This document shows, one piece after another, positions 16,752 to 24,263 of a stretch of DNA of 64,000 nucleotides. A model generated the notes under the pieces. It saw only the letters and a program-made list of their open reading frames with translations, had not been told where the DNA came from and did no database searches. The stretch lies in NCBI GenBank assembly GCA_040768925.1, contig JAXGLZ010000002.1, positions 744,001-808,000 of the forward strand, read 5' to 3'. This DNA comes from CALNBC01 sp040768925. GTDB lineage: Bacteria > Bacillota > Clostridia > Christensenellales > CALWSW01. Positions within the stretch are counted from its first letter, which is position 1, and each line of letters begins with the position of its first letter. The translations under genes were made by a program, and so were the position numbers.

Positions 16752-16776
16752 AATCGATGCGAAAAACGAACCGTCC

Positions 16777-16816
16777 GGCAGCCTTTTGACGGCTTCCGGG
16801 CGGCTGCTTTTGTTCT
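16777..16816 (+). terminator. Terminator of adhesin-sortase operon
   Basis: GCAGCC and GGCTGC arms enclose a GC-rich core, followed by TTTTGTTC. Confidence 0.45.
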
Positions 16817-16933
16817 GCCCTTGCGGTAAGCGTTTTGTACCGGCAGGAATGCGCAATAGCGCTGCGCTGCGTGTCATACGCCGGAAAAACCCCGGCAAGG
16901 GCCGCAACAGCATTTACAAGGGCCCGGTTCGTG

Positions 16934-16952
16934 CGTTATGATCTGCATAACG
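16934..16952. promoter_or_regulatory. Dyad upstream of GNAT-YoaP gene
   Basis: CGTTATG-ATCTG-CATAACG is a perfect seven-base dyad about 40 bases before the start codon. It is a candidate operator for an unknown regulator. Confidence 0.4.
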
Positions 16953-16990
16953 GATCGGCGGTCACAACCTGACGGGCAGGAGGGGCAAAA

Positions 16991-17737
16991 ATGGGCGACA
17001 CATACATCAGCCTGAACGCGGGCAATCTCGCTTCTGAGCATCTTTGCTGCGCCATTGCGGACAAGAAGCACCAGCCGGGCGTGGAAGCCAAGCGGAATTG
17101 GCTGAAGGACAGGCTGGCACAAGGCCATGTGTTTCGCAAGCTGGACGCAAAGGGCAAGGTTTTCATCGAATACGCGCCTCTGGAAACGGCATGGGTGCCG
17201 GTCGTCGGCGCCGATTATATGTACATTTACTGCCTTTGGGTCTCGGGAAGCTTCAAAAACAAAGGCCACGGCAAAAAACTGCTGGAATCCTGCATCGCCG
17301 ACGCCAAGGCGCAAAACAAATCCGGCGTCTGCGTGATCAGCTCAAAAAAGAAAAAACCTTTCCTGTCCGACAAGAAATTCATGCAGAAATTCGGCTTCGA
17401 AACCGTGGATGCAGTGGGCGGGGAGTATGAGCTTTTGGCTTTGTCTTTTGACGGAACGCTCCCGGCATTCGCCCCGAACGCCAAAAAGCAGGCTGTGGAC
17501 AGCCTCTGCCTGACGATTTATTACGGGTCCCAATGCCCGTACATCCCAAACTGCATCAGGGAAATCAGGAATTATTGCGAAAACAACGGAGTCCCGCTCG
17601 AACTCATCAAAGTCGATACCCTGGAAAAAGCAAAATCCGTGCCCTGCGTGTTCAACAACTGGGCCGTGTTCTACAAGGGGAAGTTCGAGACCGTCCATCT
17701 GCTTAACGAGGGATATTTGAAGAAACTCCTCGGCTGA
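16991..17737 (+). CDS. GNAT acetyltransferase with YoaP C-terminal domain
   Basis: In this 248-residue two-domain protein, residues about 1-150 are a GNAT fold; the acetyl-CoA loop is SGSFKNKGHGKKLLESCI and the terminal part VDAVGGEYELLAL. Residues about 165-248 match the YoaP-like C-terminal domain, thioredoxin-like in outline (TIYYGSQCPYIPNCIREI, then SVPCVFNNWAVFYKGKF). Members occur widely in Bacillota; the substrate is not known. AGGAGG precedes the ATG. A dyad lies upstream and a terminator follows, so it is monocistronic. Confidence 0.85.
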   Translation: MGDTYISLNAGNLASEHLCCAIADKKHQPGVEAKRNWLKDRLAQGHVFRKLDAKGKVFIEYAPLETAWVPVVGADYMYIYCLWVSGSFKNKGHGKKLLESCIADAKAQNKSGVCVISSKKKKPFLSDKKFMQKFGFETVDAVGGEYELLALSFDGTLPAFAPNAKKQAVDSLCLTIYYGSQCPYIPNCIREIRNYCENNGVPLELIKVDTLEKAKSVPCVFNNWAVFYKGKFETVHLLNEGYLKKLLG

Positions 17738-17844
17738 TCCGCTTCACTGCGGCGCAGTTCATGCCCTTTCAGTGATGCCGCGTACGCTTTTCCCCGGATG
17801 AAGCGCCAAAAGGAAGCGCCCCGCGCCGCCCTGCCGGCGATCAC

Positions 17845-17876
17845 AAAAAACGCCGCCTGTACAGGCGGCGTTTATG
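17845..17876. terminator. Bidirectional terminator
   Basis: AAACGCCGCCTGT (17848-17860) and ACAGGCGGCGTTT (17861-17873) form a perfect stem with T-rich sequence on both strands, between convergent genes. Confidence 0.75.
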
Positions 17877-17975
17877 CGTTTCATTCACCCTTTTCGCAAA
17901 AACAGGCCGCGAAAAAGCGGCCGCTTTTGATCGGCTCGCCCGGCAACGGCAAACGCCGCCGGGCCGCCGGTTTTT

Positions 17976-18635
17976 TTAAAACAGCGCGGGGATCTTGGCT
18001 TCTTCCCTCAGCGCGGCGTCCCGCTCGATGGCGCGCAGGGCGGCGGCTTCGGCCTCCTGCCTGGCTTTTTTTGCCTGGGCCTCCTCCCTGTTCCTGCGGT
18101 CCTTGATGGCGAGCATCCCGCGGAGCTCCGCGATGTTGTTCGCCCCGAACTGGTCCGCGCAAAGGAGCACCAGCTGGGCGCAGGCCGTGGCGTCGCCTAT
18201 GGCGTTGTGGTGCCGAAGGTCGAGGCCGAACTGCTCGGCCAGGGAATTCAGCCTGTGGTGCGCCAGCTCCGGCCAGGCCACGCGGGACATTTCCACGCTG
18301 CAAAACGGGTCCACTTTGGGCATGGCAAGGCCTCGCCCGTCGCAGGAGGCCTTTAAAACGGCCACGTCAAAGGGGGCGTTATGGGCGACGAGCACCCGGC
18401 CGTCCAGCATATTGAACAGAACGGGGTAAATATCCGAAAACGTGGGCGCGGTTTTGACGGCGCTTTCGGTTATGCCGTGGATATAGGTGCAGTACCGCTG
18501 AAAACTGGTCTGGGGATTGATGAGCGAATAGCGCCTGTCGGCGATGCGCCCTTCCTCCACAATCACAACGCCCAGAGAACAGGCGCTGTTCCGGCTGCCG
18601 TTTGCAGTCTCGAAATCTATTGCGACAAAGTCCAT
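17976..18635 (-). CDS. DnaQ-like 3'-5' exonuclease
   Basis: This 219-residue DEDD-type exonuclease resembles the proofreading epsilon subunit of DNA polymerase III. ExoI is VAIDFETANG (D7, E9), ExoII lies in VLVAHNAPFDVAVL, and ExoIII in HHNAIGDATACAQL with the His and Asp needed for metal binding (DEDDh). The C-terminal 40 residues are charged and probably helical (EEAQAKKARQEAEAAAL). The start is ATG 18635 with GAGG upstream; longer frames place nonsense before the ExoI strand. A consensus-like promoter is at 18655-18683. Clostridial genomes carry several such stand-alone proteins for DNA repair. Confidence 0.9.
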   Translation of the reverse strand: MDFVAIDFETANGSRNSACSLGVVIVEEGRIADRRYSLINPQTSFQRYCTYIHGITESAVKTAPTFSDIYPVLFNMLDGRVLVAHNAPFDVAVLKASCDGRGLAMPKVDPFCSVEMSRVAWPELAHHRLNSLAEQFGLDLRHHNAIGDATACAQLVLLCADQFGANNIAELRGMLAIKDRRNREEAQAKKARQEAEAAALRAIERDAALREEAKIPALF

Positions 18636-18654
18636 ACAAAATACCTCAGCAGGC

Positions 18655-18683
18655 ATTATAACACTTTTTTTGTTACGAAACAA
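18655..18683 (-). promoter_or_regulatory. Exonuclease gene promoter
   Basis: On the minus strand TTGTTT (18683-18678) and TATAAT (18660-18655) are separated by 17 bases. Confidence 0.6.
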
Positions 18684-18763
18684 CCGTTCCCGGCGGGACG
18701 CCGGTATCAATCGGAGCAAATGCGGCAATAATGAAGACTACACCAATACAGGGAGGTATCCCC

Positions 18764-19534
18764 ATGCGCATCAACAAAGACGGACGCGGTTTTAAGGAAA
18801 AAGCCGGTGAATTCATACGGCAAAAGGGCTTTTATCTTGTGCTTCTGGGCTGCCTGGCGGTTGTGGGCGTCACCGCTTTTGTGACTTTTGCCCAAAGGCC
18901 CGGCGAGGAAGAAAGCCAACAGGCAGGCCAATCCGGTGACGAAACGCTGGAACAGGCCCAAAACGCCACCCCGACCCCAAAAATTATTCCCACTCCGCCC
19001 GCTTCCATGACCGACGGAAGCCGGGTAACCCCCACGCCCTCTTTGGAGCCGTCGCCCCCGCCCGAACCGGGCGAAGAATCGGACACGGCGGCGCCAAAGG
19101 AGGACAATCTCCTGTTTGCCCCGGTTGAAGGCGAGGTACTGACAGCTTTTGCGGACGACACGCTGCTTTATTCAAAAACCCTGAAGCAGTGGACGAGCCA
19201 CAAGGGGCTGGACATCGCCGCAGCCAAAGGCACGGCCGTGCGCGCGGTGGCGGACGGCGTGGTAGGCACCGTTGAGAACGACATCATGATGGGCTATACC
19301 ATAACCATACGCCACGACGGCAACATGCAGTCCGTTTACGCCAATCTCGATTCGCTGCCCAAGCTGACGGCCGGCGATTCGGTAAGGGCGGGGACGGAGA
19401 TCGGCGCGGTGGGCGCAAGCGCGATCGCGGAAAGCGCGGACGGGCCGCATCTGCACTTCGAGCTTTACATCGGCGAAAAGGCCGTGGACCCGCTGCCATA
19501 CGTCCGCGGGCTGGTCAGCATTCCCGTCAAATAA
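18764..19534 (+). CDS. M23 peptidase, SpoIIQ-like
   Basis: The 256-residue bitopic membrane protein has a transmembrane segment at residues about 23-43, a Pro/Thr-rich linker (about 50-110), and a LytM/M23 domain with zinc ligands H146 and D150 (HKGLDIAA) and H229/H231 (HLHFE). All ligands are kept, so it could be an active endopeptidase, as in clostridial SpoIIQ. The architecture and the GEVLTAF...YSKTLKQWTSHKG segment match SpoIIQ, which sits in the forespore membrane and pairs with SpoIIIAH during engulfment. The start is ATG 18764 after GGGAGG. The SpoIIQ assignment rests on architecture; another M23 envelope protein is possible. Confidence 0.75.
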   Translation: MRINKDGRGFKEKAGEFIRQKGFYLVLLGCLAVVGVTAFVTFAQRPGEEESQQAGQSGDETLEQAQNATPTPKIIPTPPASMTDGSRVTPTPSLEPSPPPEPGEESDTAAPKEDNLLFAPVEGEVLTAFADDTLLYSKTLKQWTSHKGLDIAAAKGTAVRAVADGVVGTVENDIMMGYTITIRHDGNMQSVYANLDSLPKLTAGDSVRAGTEIGAVGASAIAESADGPHLHFELYIGEKAVDPLPYVRGLVSIPVK

Positions 19535-19790
19535 CCGCAAAAAAGCAAAAGGTCTTCCCGTTTTTGGGCAGGGGCTTCTGCGGATCCCAAAAATCACGGG
19601 CAGTCCTTTGCCGGTTTTGCCAGATCTTCCGCCCAAAAAGCGGTTGGGGCCTTTTGGGCCGGGCCATGTCGTCGGTGGTTCCGGCCCGCCGAAGGTCCCC
19701 CTTTTTTTGCCTGCCGGAGCTTTCCGGTTTCAACCCCGGCGGTGCTTTGAAACCCGGGGGGATTCCAAAAAGCCGTTTTCCCGGGAAAGG

Positions 19791-20198
19791 CTATTTTGCT
19801 GCCGTACCGTAAGGCCAGTCGATGATCCCGCCGAAATCAAAAACATTGGTATACCCAAGTTCGGCGAGCTTTTTCGCAGCCTGGGCGCTCCGGTTGCCGG
19901 AACGGCAATAAACCAGGATCTCGGCGTCAAGCTCCGGCAGTTCCTCCGGCTGCGCCGTTCCGATGCTTTCGTTCGGCAAAAGCACCGCTCCCCCGATGTG
20001 CGCCGCGTCGTATTCCGATTGGGTGCGCACATCGAGGACGATCGCGTCCGGGTTTTCTTCCATCCGCTCCTTCGCCTGCTCGGCGGTGATTTTTGTGTAC
20101 ATCGGTTCCTCGCTTTCGTTCCGGCTGTTTCCCGCCGCGCATCCGGTCATCAGCAGCAAAACAGCGGCCAGAACGGCAAAAAGCAGTTTTTTGTTCAT
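19791..20198 (-). CDS. Rhodanese-domain lipoprotein
   Basis: The 135-residue exported protein has a lipobox LMTGC (C20) and residues 36-130 form a rhodanese domain. The active-site loop is VYCRSGNRS with Cys98, and DVRTQSEYDAAHIGGA is the family's second signature. It may transfer sulfane sulfur or act in thiol chemistry outside the membrane. Neighbouring rubredoxin and flavodiiron genes suggest an oxidative-stress setting, but it has no shared promoter with them. Upstream region 19535-19790 holds no gene. Confidence 0.88.
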   Translation of the reverse strand: MNKKLLFAVLAAVLLLMTGCAAGNSRNESEEPMYTKITAEQAKERMEENPDAIVLDVRTQSEYDAAHIGGAVLLPNESIGTAQPEELPELDAEILVYCRSGNRSAQAAKKLAELGYTNVFDFGGIIDWPYGTAAK

Positions 20199-20276
20199 GT
20201 TGCGCTCCTGTTAAGTTAACCATGGGTTACAAATAGTATACGCGTTTCGCGCCTTTTCATCAAGTGGAAATAATAC

Positions 20277-20302
20277 AAAAAAGCCCCCGCCCAAGCGGAG
20301 GC
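20277..20302 (-). terminator. Rubredoxin gene terminator
   Basis: GCCTCCGC and GCGGGGGC (minus strand) form a stem with one mismatch and a four-base loop, then TTTTTT. Confidence 0.7.
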
Positions 20303-20319
20303 AAAACCGGCGGCAGCGC

Positions 20320-20475
20320 TTATTCCATGGGTTCGAAAGCGTCCTTGTCCAGCCCGCAAACGGGGCAGACCCAATCTTCGGGAACGTCTTCCCAGGCGGT
20401 GCCGGGGGCGACTCCGTTGTCGGGATCGCCGATTTCGGGATCATAGATATAGCCGCAGGGGCATAGATATTTCAT
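20320..20475 (-). CDS. Rubredoxin with CxCG first knuckle
   Basis: This 51-residue iron protein carries single electrons, here most likely to the flavodiiron protein encoded divergently. The second knuckle is canonical (CPVCG, C37 and C40), as are PGTAWEDVPEDWVCP and GDPDNGVAPG. The first knuckle reads LCPCGYIYDP: C5 and C7 with one residue between instead of two. If real, one ligand loop is a residue short. AGGTAC-type sequence is upstream of ATG 20475, and a promoter lies at 20525-20553. Confidence 0.93.
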   Translation of the reverse strand: MKYLCPCGYIYDPEIGDPDNGVAPGTAWEDVPEDWVCPVCGLDKDAFEPME

Positions 20476-20524
20476 GCTTGTACCTCCACAGTTTTATTCG
20501 ATCAGGTTTGTCCGATCTAATGGA

Positions 20525-20553
20525 ATAATACCATGGGAAGAAGAAATCTCCAA
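20525..20553 (-). promoter_or_regulatory. Rubredoxin promoter
   Basis: On the minus strand TTGGAG (20553-20548) and TATTAT (20530-20525) are separated by 17 bases. Confidence 0.6.
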
Positions 20554-20560
20554 GTAAAAC

Positions 20561-20589
20561 TTTTCATTTCCCGGCAAACGTGGTACGAT
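20561..20589 (+). promoter_or_regulatory. Candidate flavodiiron gene promoter
   Basis: TTTTCA (20561-20566), 17 bases, TACGAT (20584-20589); back-to-back with the rubredoxin promoter. Confidence 0.4.
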
Positions 20590-20649
20590 CAAGCTGCAAA
20601 GTTAATTTCGGCTTACTAATCGCCTTAAATGAGGAGGTATTGGATCATC

Positions 20650-21855
20650 ATGGATAAACCGACAAAACCGGTCAGGATCGCGGACGGCATCTTCTGGGCG
20701 GGCGCCCTGAACCCCGAAATGAAGCGCTTCGACGTGATCATGGAAACCGAGTTCGGCAGCAGCTATAACTCCTACGTCGTTTTGGGGGAGGAAAAAATCG
20801 CGCTGATCGACTGCGTGCGGGACGGCTATCTCGAAGAGAGCCTTGCGCTGATACGCCAGGTGGCCGATCCCGAAAAGATCGACTGCATCGTCCTTCAGCA
20901 CACCGAGCCGGACCATTCCGGCGCCCTGGCCGAGCTGATGGACATCGCGAAAAACGCGAGGGTGTATTGCAGCAAAGCCGCTTCGCTGTATCTTCCCCAC
21001 ATCGCCCACCGGGAGCTTCCCGTCACCGTCGTGAAGGACGGGGACGAGATCGACCTCGGCGGCCGGAAGCTGCGCTTTATTTCCGCGCCTTTTCTCCATT
21101 GGCCGGACACGATCTTCACCTACGACGAAACCACCGGCTCCCTTTTTACCTGCGACGTTTTCGGCTGCCATTTCGCGTCTTTTCACGTGCTGGAAAGCCT
21201 GACGGACGAGCGCTTCAAAGGCGCCCGCAGGTATTATTACGACTGCATCATGGCGCCCTTTGCGCCCCACGTCAAAAAGGCCGTCAACACCCTGAAGGAG
21301 CTGGACCTGAAGATCAACGCCATTTTGCCCTCCCACGGCCCGGTGCTGGACAAGGACCCGCAGGAGGCGATCGAGCTTTATGACCGCTGGTCCAGGGAAT
21401 ACGACCGGCCCGAAGGGCAAAAGAAGGTGTTCATCCCTTATGTGAGCTCCTACGGATACACCGCGCAGCTTGCAAAGGCCGTGGCCGACGAGCTGGATTC
21501 CCTGGGGGTCGAGACGGACCTGGCGGATATTGCCGGCCTTTCTTCCGAAGAAGTGGCGGACAGGATCTATTGCGCGGACGCGCTGGCCCTGGGCTCCCCC
21601 ACCATCAACGCGGACGCGCTGCCCCCCATCTGGCTTGCCCTGAGCCATCTTTCCGCCCCTCTGGTGCGCGGCAGAAAGGCCGTGGTCTTCGGCTCTTACG
21701 GCTGGAGCGGCGAGGGCGTGCCCTTTGCCGAGCAGCGCCTGAGCGGCCTGGGCTTCAAGGTCGTCGGGACTTTAAGGGTCCGGTTCAGGCCGGACTGCCA
21801 GGCCCTGGGCGACGCCCGCGCCCTGGCGAAAACCCTTGCGGATGCAATGAAGTAA
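20650..21855 (+). CDS. Flavodiiron protein (FprA type A)
   Basis: This 401-residue O2/NO reductase of anaerobes reduces oxygen to water (or NO to N2O) with electrons from rubredoxin. Residues 1-250 form the metallo-beta-lactamase-like domain with diiron ligands H84-x-E86-x-D88-H89 (HTEPDHS), H150 (APFLHWPD), D169 (TCDVFG) and H229 (LPSHGPV). Residues 258-400 form the flavodoxin domain binding FMN (PYVSSYGYTAQLAKA, GSYGWSGEG). There is no C-terminal extension, so it is a class A enzyme. GAGGAGG lies 12 bases before ATG 20650, slightly far. The rubredoxin partner is encoded divergently. Followed by a strong terminator. Confidence 0.95.
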   Translation: MDKPTKPVRIADGIFWAGALNPEMKRFDVIMETEFGSSYNSYVVLGEEKIALIDCVRDGYLEESLALIRQVADPEKIDCIVLQHTEPDHSGALAELMDIAKNARVYCSKAASLYLPHIAHRELPVTVVKDGDEIDLGGRKLRFISAPFLHWPDTIFTYDETTGSLFTCDVFGCHFASFHVLESLTDERFKGARRYYYDCIMAPFAPHVKKAVNTLKELDLKINAILPSHGPVLDKDPQEAIELYDRWSREYDRPEGQKKVFIPYVSSYGYTAQLAKAVADELDSLGVETDLADIAGLSSEEVADRIYCADALALGSPTINADALPPIWLALSHLSAPLVRGRKAVVFGSYGWSGEGVPFAEQRLSGLGFKVVGTLRVRFRPDCQALGDARALAKTLADAMK

Positions 21856-21884
21856 AAGCGGGAACAGCACAGAAGCCCACGCGC

Positions 21885-21915
21885 AAAACCCGGGGGAGCA
21901 ATTCCCCCGGGTTTT
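21885..21915. terminator. Bidirectional terminator
   Basis: AAAACCCGGGGGA (21885-21897) pairs perfectly with TCCCCCGGGTTTT (21903-21915), between the convergent flavodiiron and DeoR genes. Confidence 0.9.
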
Positions 21916-21940
21916 CATTGGGCTTTGTATCCGCCGGCCG

Positions 21941-22708
21941 CTAAAGCACCTCGATGCCGTTTAAGGCCATGTATTTTCTGTAGCTTTCCGGGAACGCCCC
22001 GTCCACGATGAAGGCGTCCGCCTCGTCCAGCTTTGCCATGCTGTACAGGGAATGCTTGTCGCACTTTGAGGAATCCGCCACGACGTAAACCTTTTCCGAA
22101 ACGGAAAGCAGCGCGCGGTTGTTTGGAACCTCCTCCATGACCGGGTGGGTGATCCCCCGGGAAAGGCTGACCGCGGAAATCCCGAAAAAGCACTTGTTGA
22201 TGGAAAAATTGCGGATGAAATCCCCCGCGTCCGGCCCGATGGTCATGCCGGAGGAGGAGCGCACCTTCCCGCCGGGCAGGTAAACCTCTACCCCCGGGAT
22301 GAGGGAGGCCTTGGCCGCCTGGTTGACGTTCAGCGTGACGATGGAAAGCGGGGTTTTTCCGCCCAGGTAGTCGAGGATGTATTCCACGGTGCTGCCGGAG
22401 TTGATGGCGATGATGTCCCCCGGGACGACGAGATCCGCGGCTTTTTTCGCGATGATCTGCTTCGCCTCGAAATTCTCCTTGCGCTTGTGGACGATGGTCT
22501 CTTCCTGAACGCTGCCCACGGTCACCTTGTCTTTGAGGTAGGCGCCGCCGTAGACCACGGAAATGTCCCAATCCGCGGCAAGGGCCTTCAAATCCCTGCG
22601 GATGGTCTCGCCGCCCACGCCGTAAAGCGCGGCCAGCTCGTTGACCTTGACGGAACCGTCATGGTAGAGCTTGTCCAGTATGCACTTTCTCCTGTCAATG
22701 GTCAGCAT
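21941..22708 (-). CDS. DeoR-family regulator, likely of the glp operon
   Basis: This 255-residue regulator has an N-terminal winged HTH (residues 5-55: SVKVNELAALYGVGGETIRRDL) and a C-terminal sugar-phosphate sensor of the DeoR isomerase fold (SGSTVEYILDYL, then VADSSKCDKHSL). The recognition helix differs from the usual VSxxTIRRDL by having VGGETIRRDL. It is encoded just after the glycerol/G3P operon on the same strand, and GlpR-type repressors of this family respond to glycerol-3-phosphate, so control of glpK onward is likely. AGGAG lies upstream of ATG 22708. Confidence 0.88.
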   Translation of the reverse strand: MLTIDRRKCILDKLYHDGSVKVNELAALYGVGGETIRRDLKALAADWDISVVYGGAYLKDKVTVGSVQEETIVHKRKENFEAKQIIAKKAADLVVPGDIIAINSGSTVEYILDYLGGKTPLSIVTLNVNQAAKASLIPGVEVYLPGGKVRSSSGMTIGPDAGDFIRNFSINKCFFGISAVSLSRGITHPVMEEVPNNRALLSVSEKVYVVADSSKCDKHSLYSMAKLDEADAFIVDGAFPESYRKYMALNGIEVL

Positions 22709-22730
22709 GACCGTTCACTCCTATCGCAAC

Positions 22731-22757
22731 GCCCCCGTTTTCTTACGGGGGCTTTTT
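22731..22757 (+). terminator. Plus-strand terminator-like hairpin
   Basis: GCCCCCGT (22731-22738) pairs with ACGGGGGC (22745-22752), then TTTTT. Both flanking genes are on the minus strand, so the transcript it would end is unknown. Confidence 0.5.
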
Positions 22758-23141
22758 CATCAAAAACGATTGTGTATGCAATGGGCCGCGGGGGCAAAAG
22801 GCCGCCCCTTTGCGGCATGTTGTTCAATCATCTCAGCGTCTTAAATGAACACCGCCCGAAAAACCGCAAAATAATCCCAAAAGCCGTACAACGATTATCG
22901 GCGTGCCCCGCCGCGTTTTCGGCTCCCCCTTCACAGTGCCATTCTATCAGCATTCCGGGCGGCGTTCAAGCTTTCAAGGCAAGGAGAATTGCACCCCTGC
23001 GCCGTCAAGGGGCCGGTTTGGCGCATTTGTTTGTCATCGTCGGTTGCCGCAGCCCCGCTACGGCGCCTTCTTCTTTCGCGCGCTGCATCCAAACCGGCCC
23101 ATTGGCGGCCGGAGCGTTTTCAGGGGTTCAACTCCCCTGCC
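22758..23141. other. Intergenic gap in glp region
   Basis: About 380 bases without a supported gene. A short hairpin (CAGGGG/CCCCTG) lies near 23119-23137 just after the last glp gene, without a T-run; no promoter for the DeoR gene stands out. Confidence 0.4.
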
Positions 23142-24263
23142 TTATCCGATTAGGGCCAGATAGTAAACCGGCTTGAGCCCGGCTTCCTTTGCGGCCCGGA
23201 ACTCAAAGGGATCGAATACCACGAGCTGGGAATACCCGGCGCGCTTGATTTCCCGGATTCCGTTTTCGAGGATGCCCTCGTTCACCTTTTCGTTTCCGCC
23301 AAAGGCGGCAAATTCCGCGCAAAGGGGCGCGAGCCACATCGTGGGCAGGTTGACCCGCCTGCCGTTTTCGATCAGGGGCAGGAATTCCTTGCTGTTTTTG
23401 ATCCTGCGCTCGCCTTCCGCCGCCGTCAGCCTGCCGATCCTCTCGTTGATCTTGGGCAGATAGCGGCCGCAGAAGCTGCCAGGCAGGAGGTACGCCCGGT
23501 CGATCGCCAGCGAATCCGCATATTCCAGGATGTGCCTGACCCGAAGCTCATGTTCAATGCCCAATGCGGCGCAAAGGGTCGTCAGCGCATAGTGGCTTTG
23601 GCCGGAAAGGGTAACGACCGTGTGCGCACCGCCGTCTTTCAGCCTTTTGACCAAAGCGGAAAGATGCTCGATCCCCTCGTCGATCAGCCCGGCGGCGAAA
23701 TATTCAAACCCCAAAAAATGCGGACCAAGGTCCTTTTGCACTTCGATCCCCTTCTTTTTCAGGAACGCGCCCAGCTCGTAGGCGTTTTCGGAAGCAAAGG
23801 CAAAGGTCGCGTCGTCGATCAGCAGGCAGATGCCGCTTCCCTCCAACCTGGGGATGAAGGCCTCCCAGCGGGCGCGCTCCTTTTCGTTTGCGGCGACGAT
23901 GTGGCCGCCGTTTTTCTGGACCGTTTCGCGCAGGGCGTCGGCGGCGTCCTTCTTGAAGCCCTTTTTCACGAACAGCTCGCGGAAAAGCAGGCTGATTAGC
24001 AGGTAATCGTTCCGGTCTTCGCCGAAATTCTGCCACCGTTCGCCAAGGCCGGAAAGGATGGGGGCAAAGACCGTGTCCGCCCCGTATTCCGACGCTTCCA
24101 GCTCACCCTTCCATACGGCCCGGGCGATCTGGGCAATGCGGGAGGGGTAGTGCCGCATCGCGCCAAAAGCCAGATATTCCGGGTTATAGCAGATGCCCTG
24201 ATCCATGTGGATCGTCTGGCGGTCGACGGAGGCGGCCATATTTTCAAGATGAAAGCTCCTCAT
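23142..24263 (-). CDS. GlpC/HdrD-like scaffold protein lacking cluster cysteines
   Basis: The 373-residue protein's start overlaps the upstream gene's stop (ATGA). Its layout follows the two-CCG-domain part of GlpC/GlcF/HdrD Fe-S subunits: GSGICLLIDDATFAFASENA for the first domain start, VVTLSGQSHYALTTL where such proteins have a cysteine-bearing motif, RVRHILEYADSL, LLPGSFCGRYLP where they have HDPCxLGR, and ERRIKNSKEFLP near the final CCG. Only five cysteines remain (C25, C146, C231, C265, C315), no CCG motif, and no N-terminal ferredoxin domain. So it probably cannot bind the usual noncubane clusters. It sits where the Fe-S partner of a GlpD/GlcD-type flavoprotein normally lies. The resemblance was read by eye; the function is unknown. 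Confidence 0.55.
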   Translation of the reverse strand: MRSFHLENMAASVDRQTIHMDQGICYNPEYLAFGAMRHYPSRIAQIARAVWKGELEASEYGADTVFAPILSGLGERWQNFGEDRNDYLLISLLFRELFVKKGFKKDAADALRETVQKNGGHIVAANEKERARWEAFIPRLEGSGICLLIDDATFAFASENAYELGAFLKKKGIEVQKDLGPHFLGFEYFAAGLIDEGIEHLSALVKRLKDGGAHTVVTLSGQSHYALTTLCAALGIEHELRVRHILEYADSLAIDRAYLLPGSFCGRYLPKINERIGRLTAAEGERRIKNSKEFLPLIENGRRVNLPTMWLAPLCAEFAAFGGNEKVNEGILENGIREIKRAGYSQLVVFDPFEFRAAKEAGLKPVYYLALIG

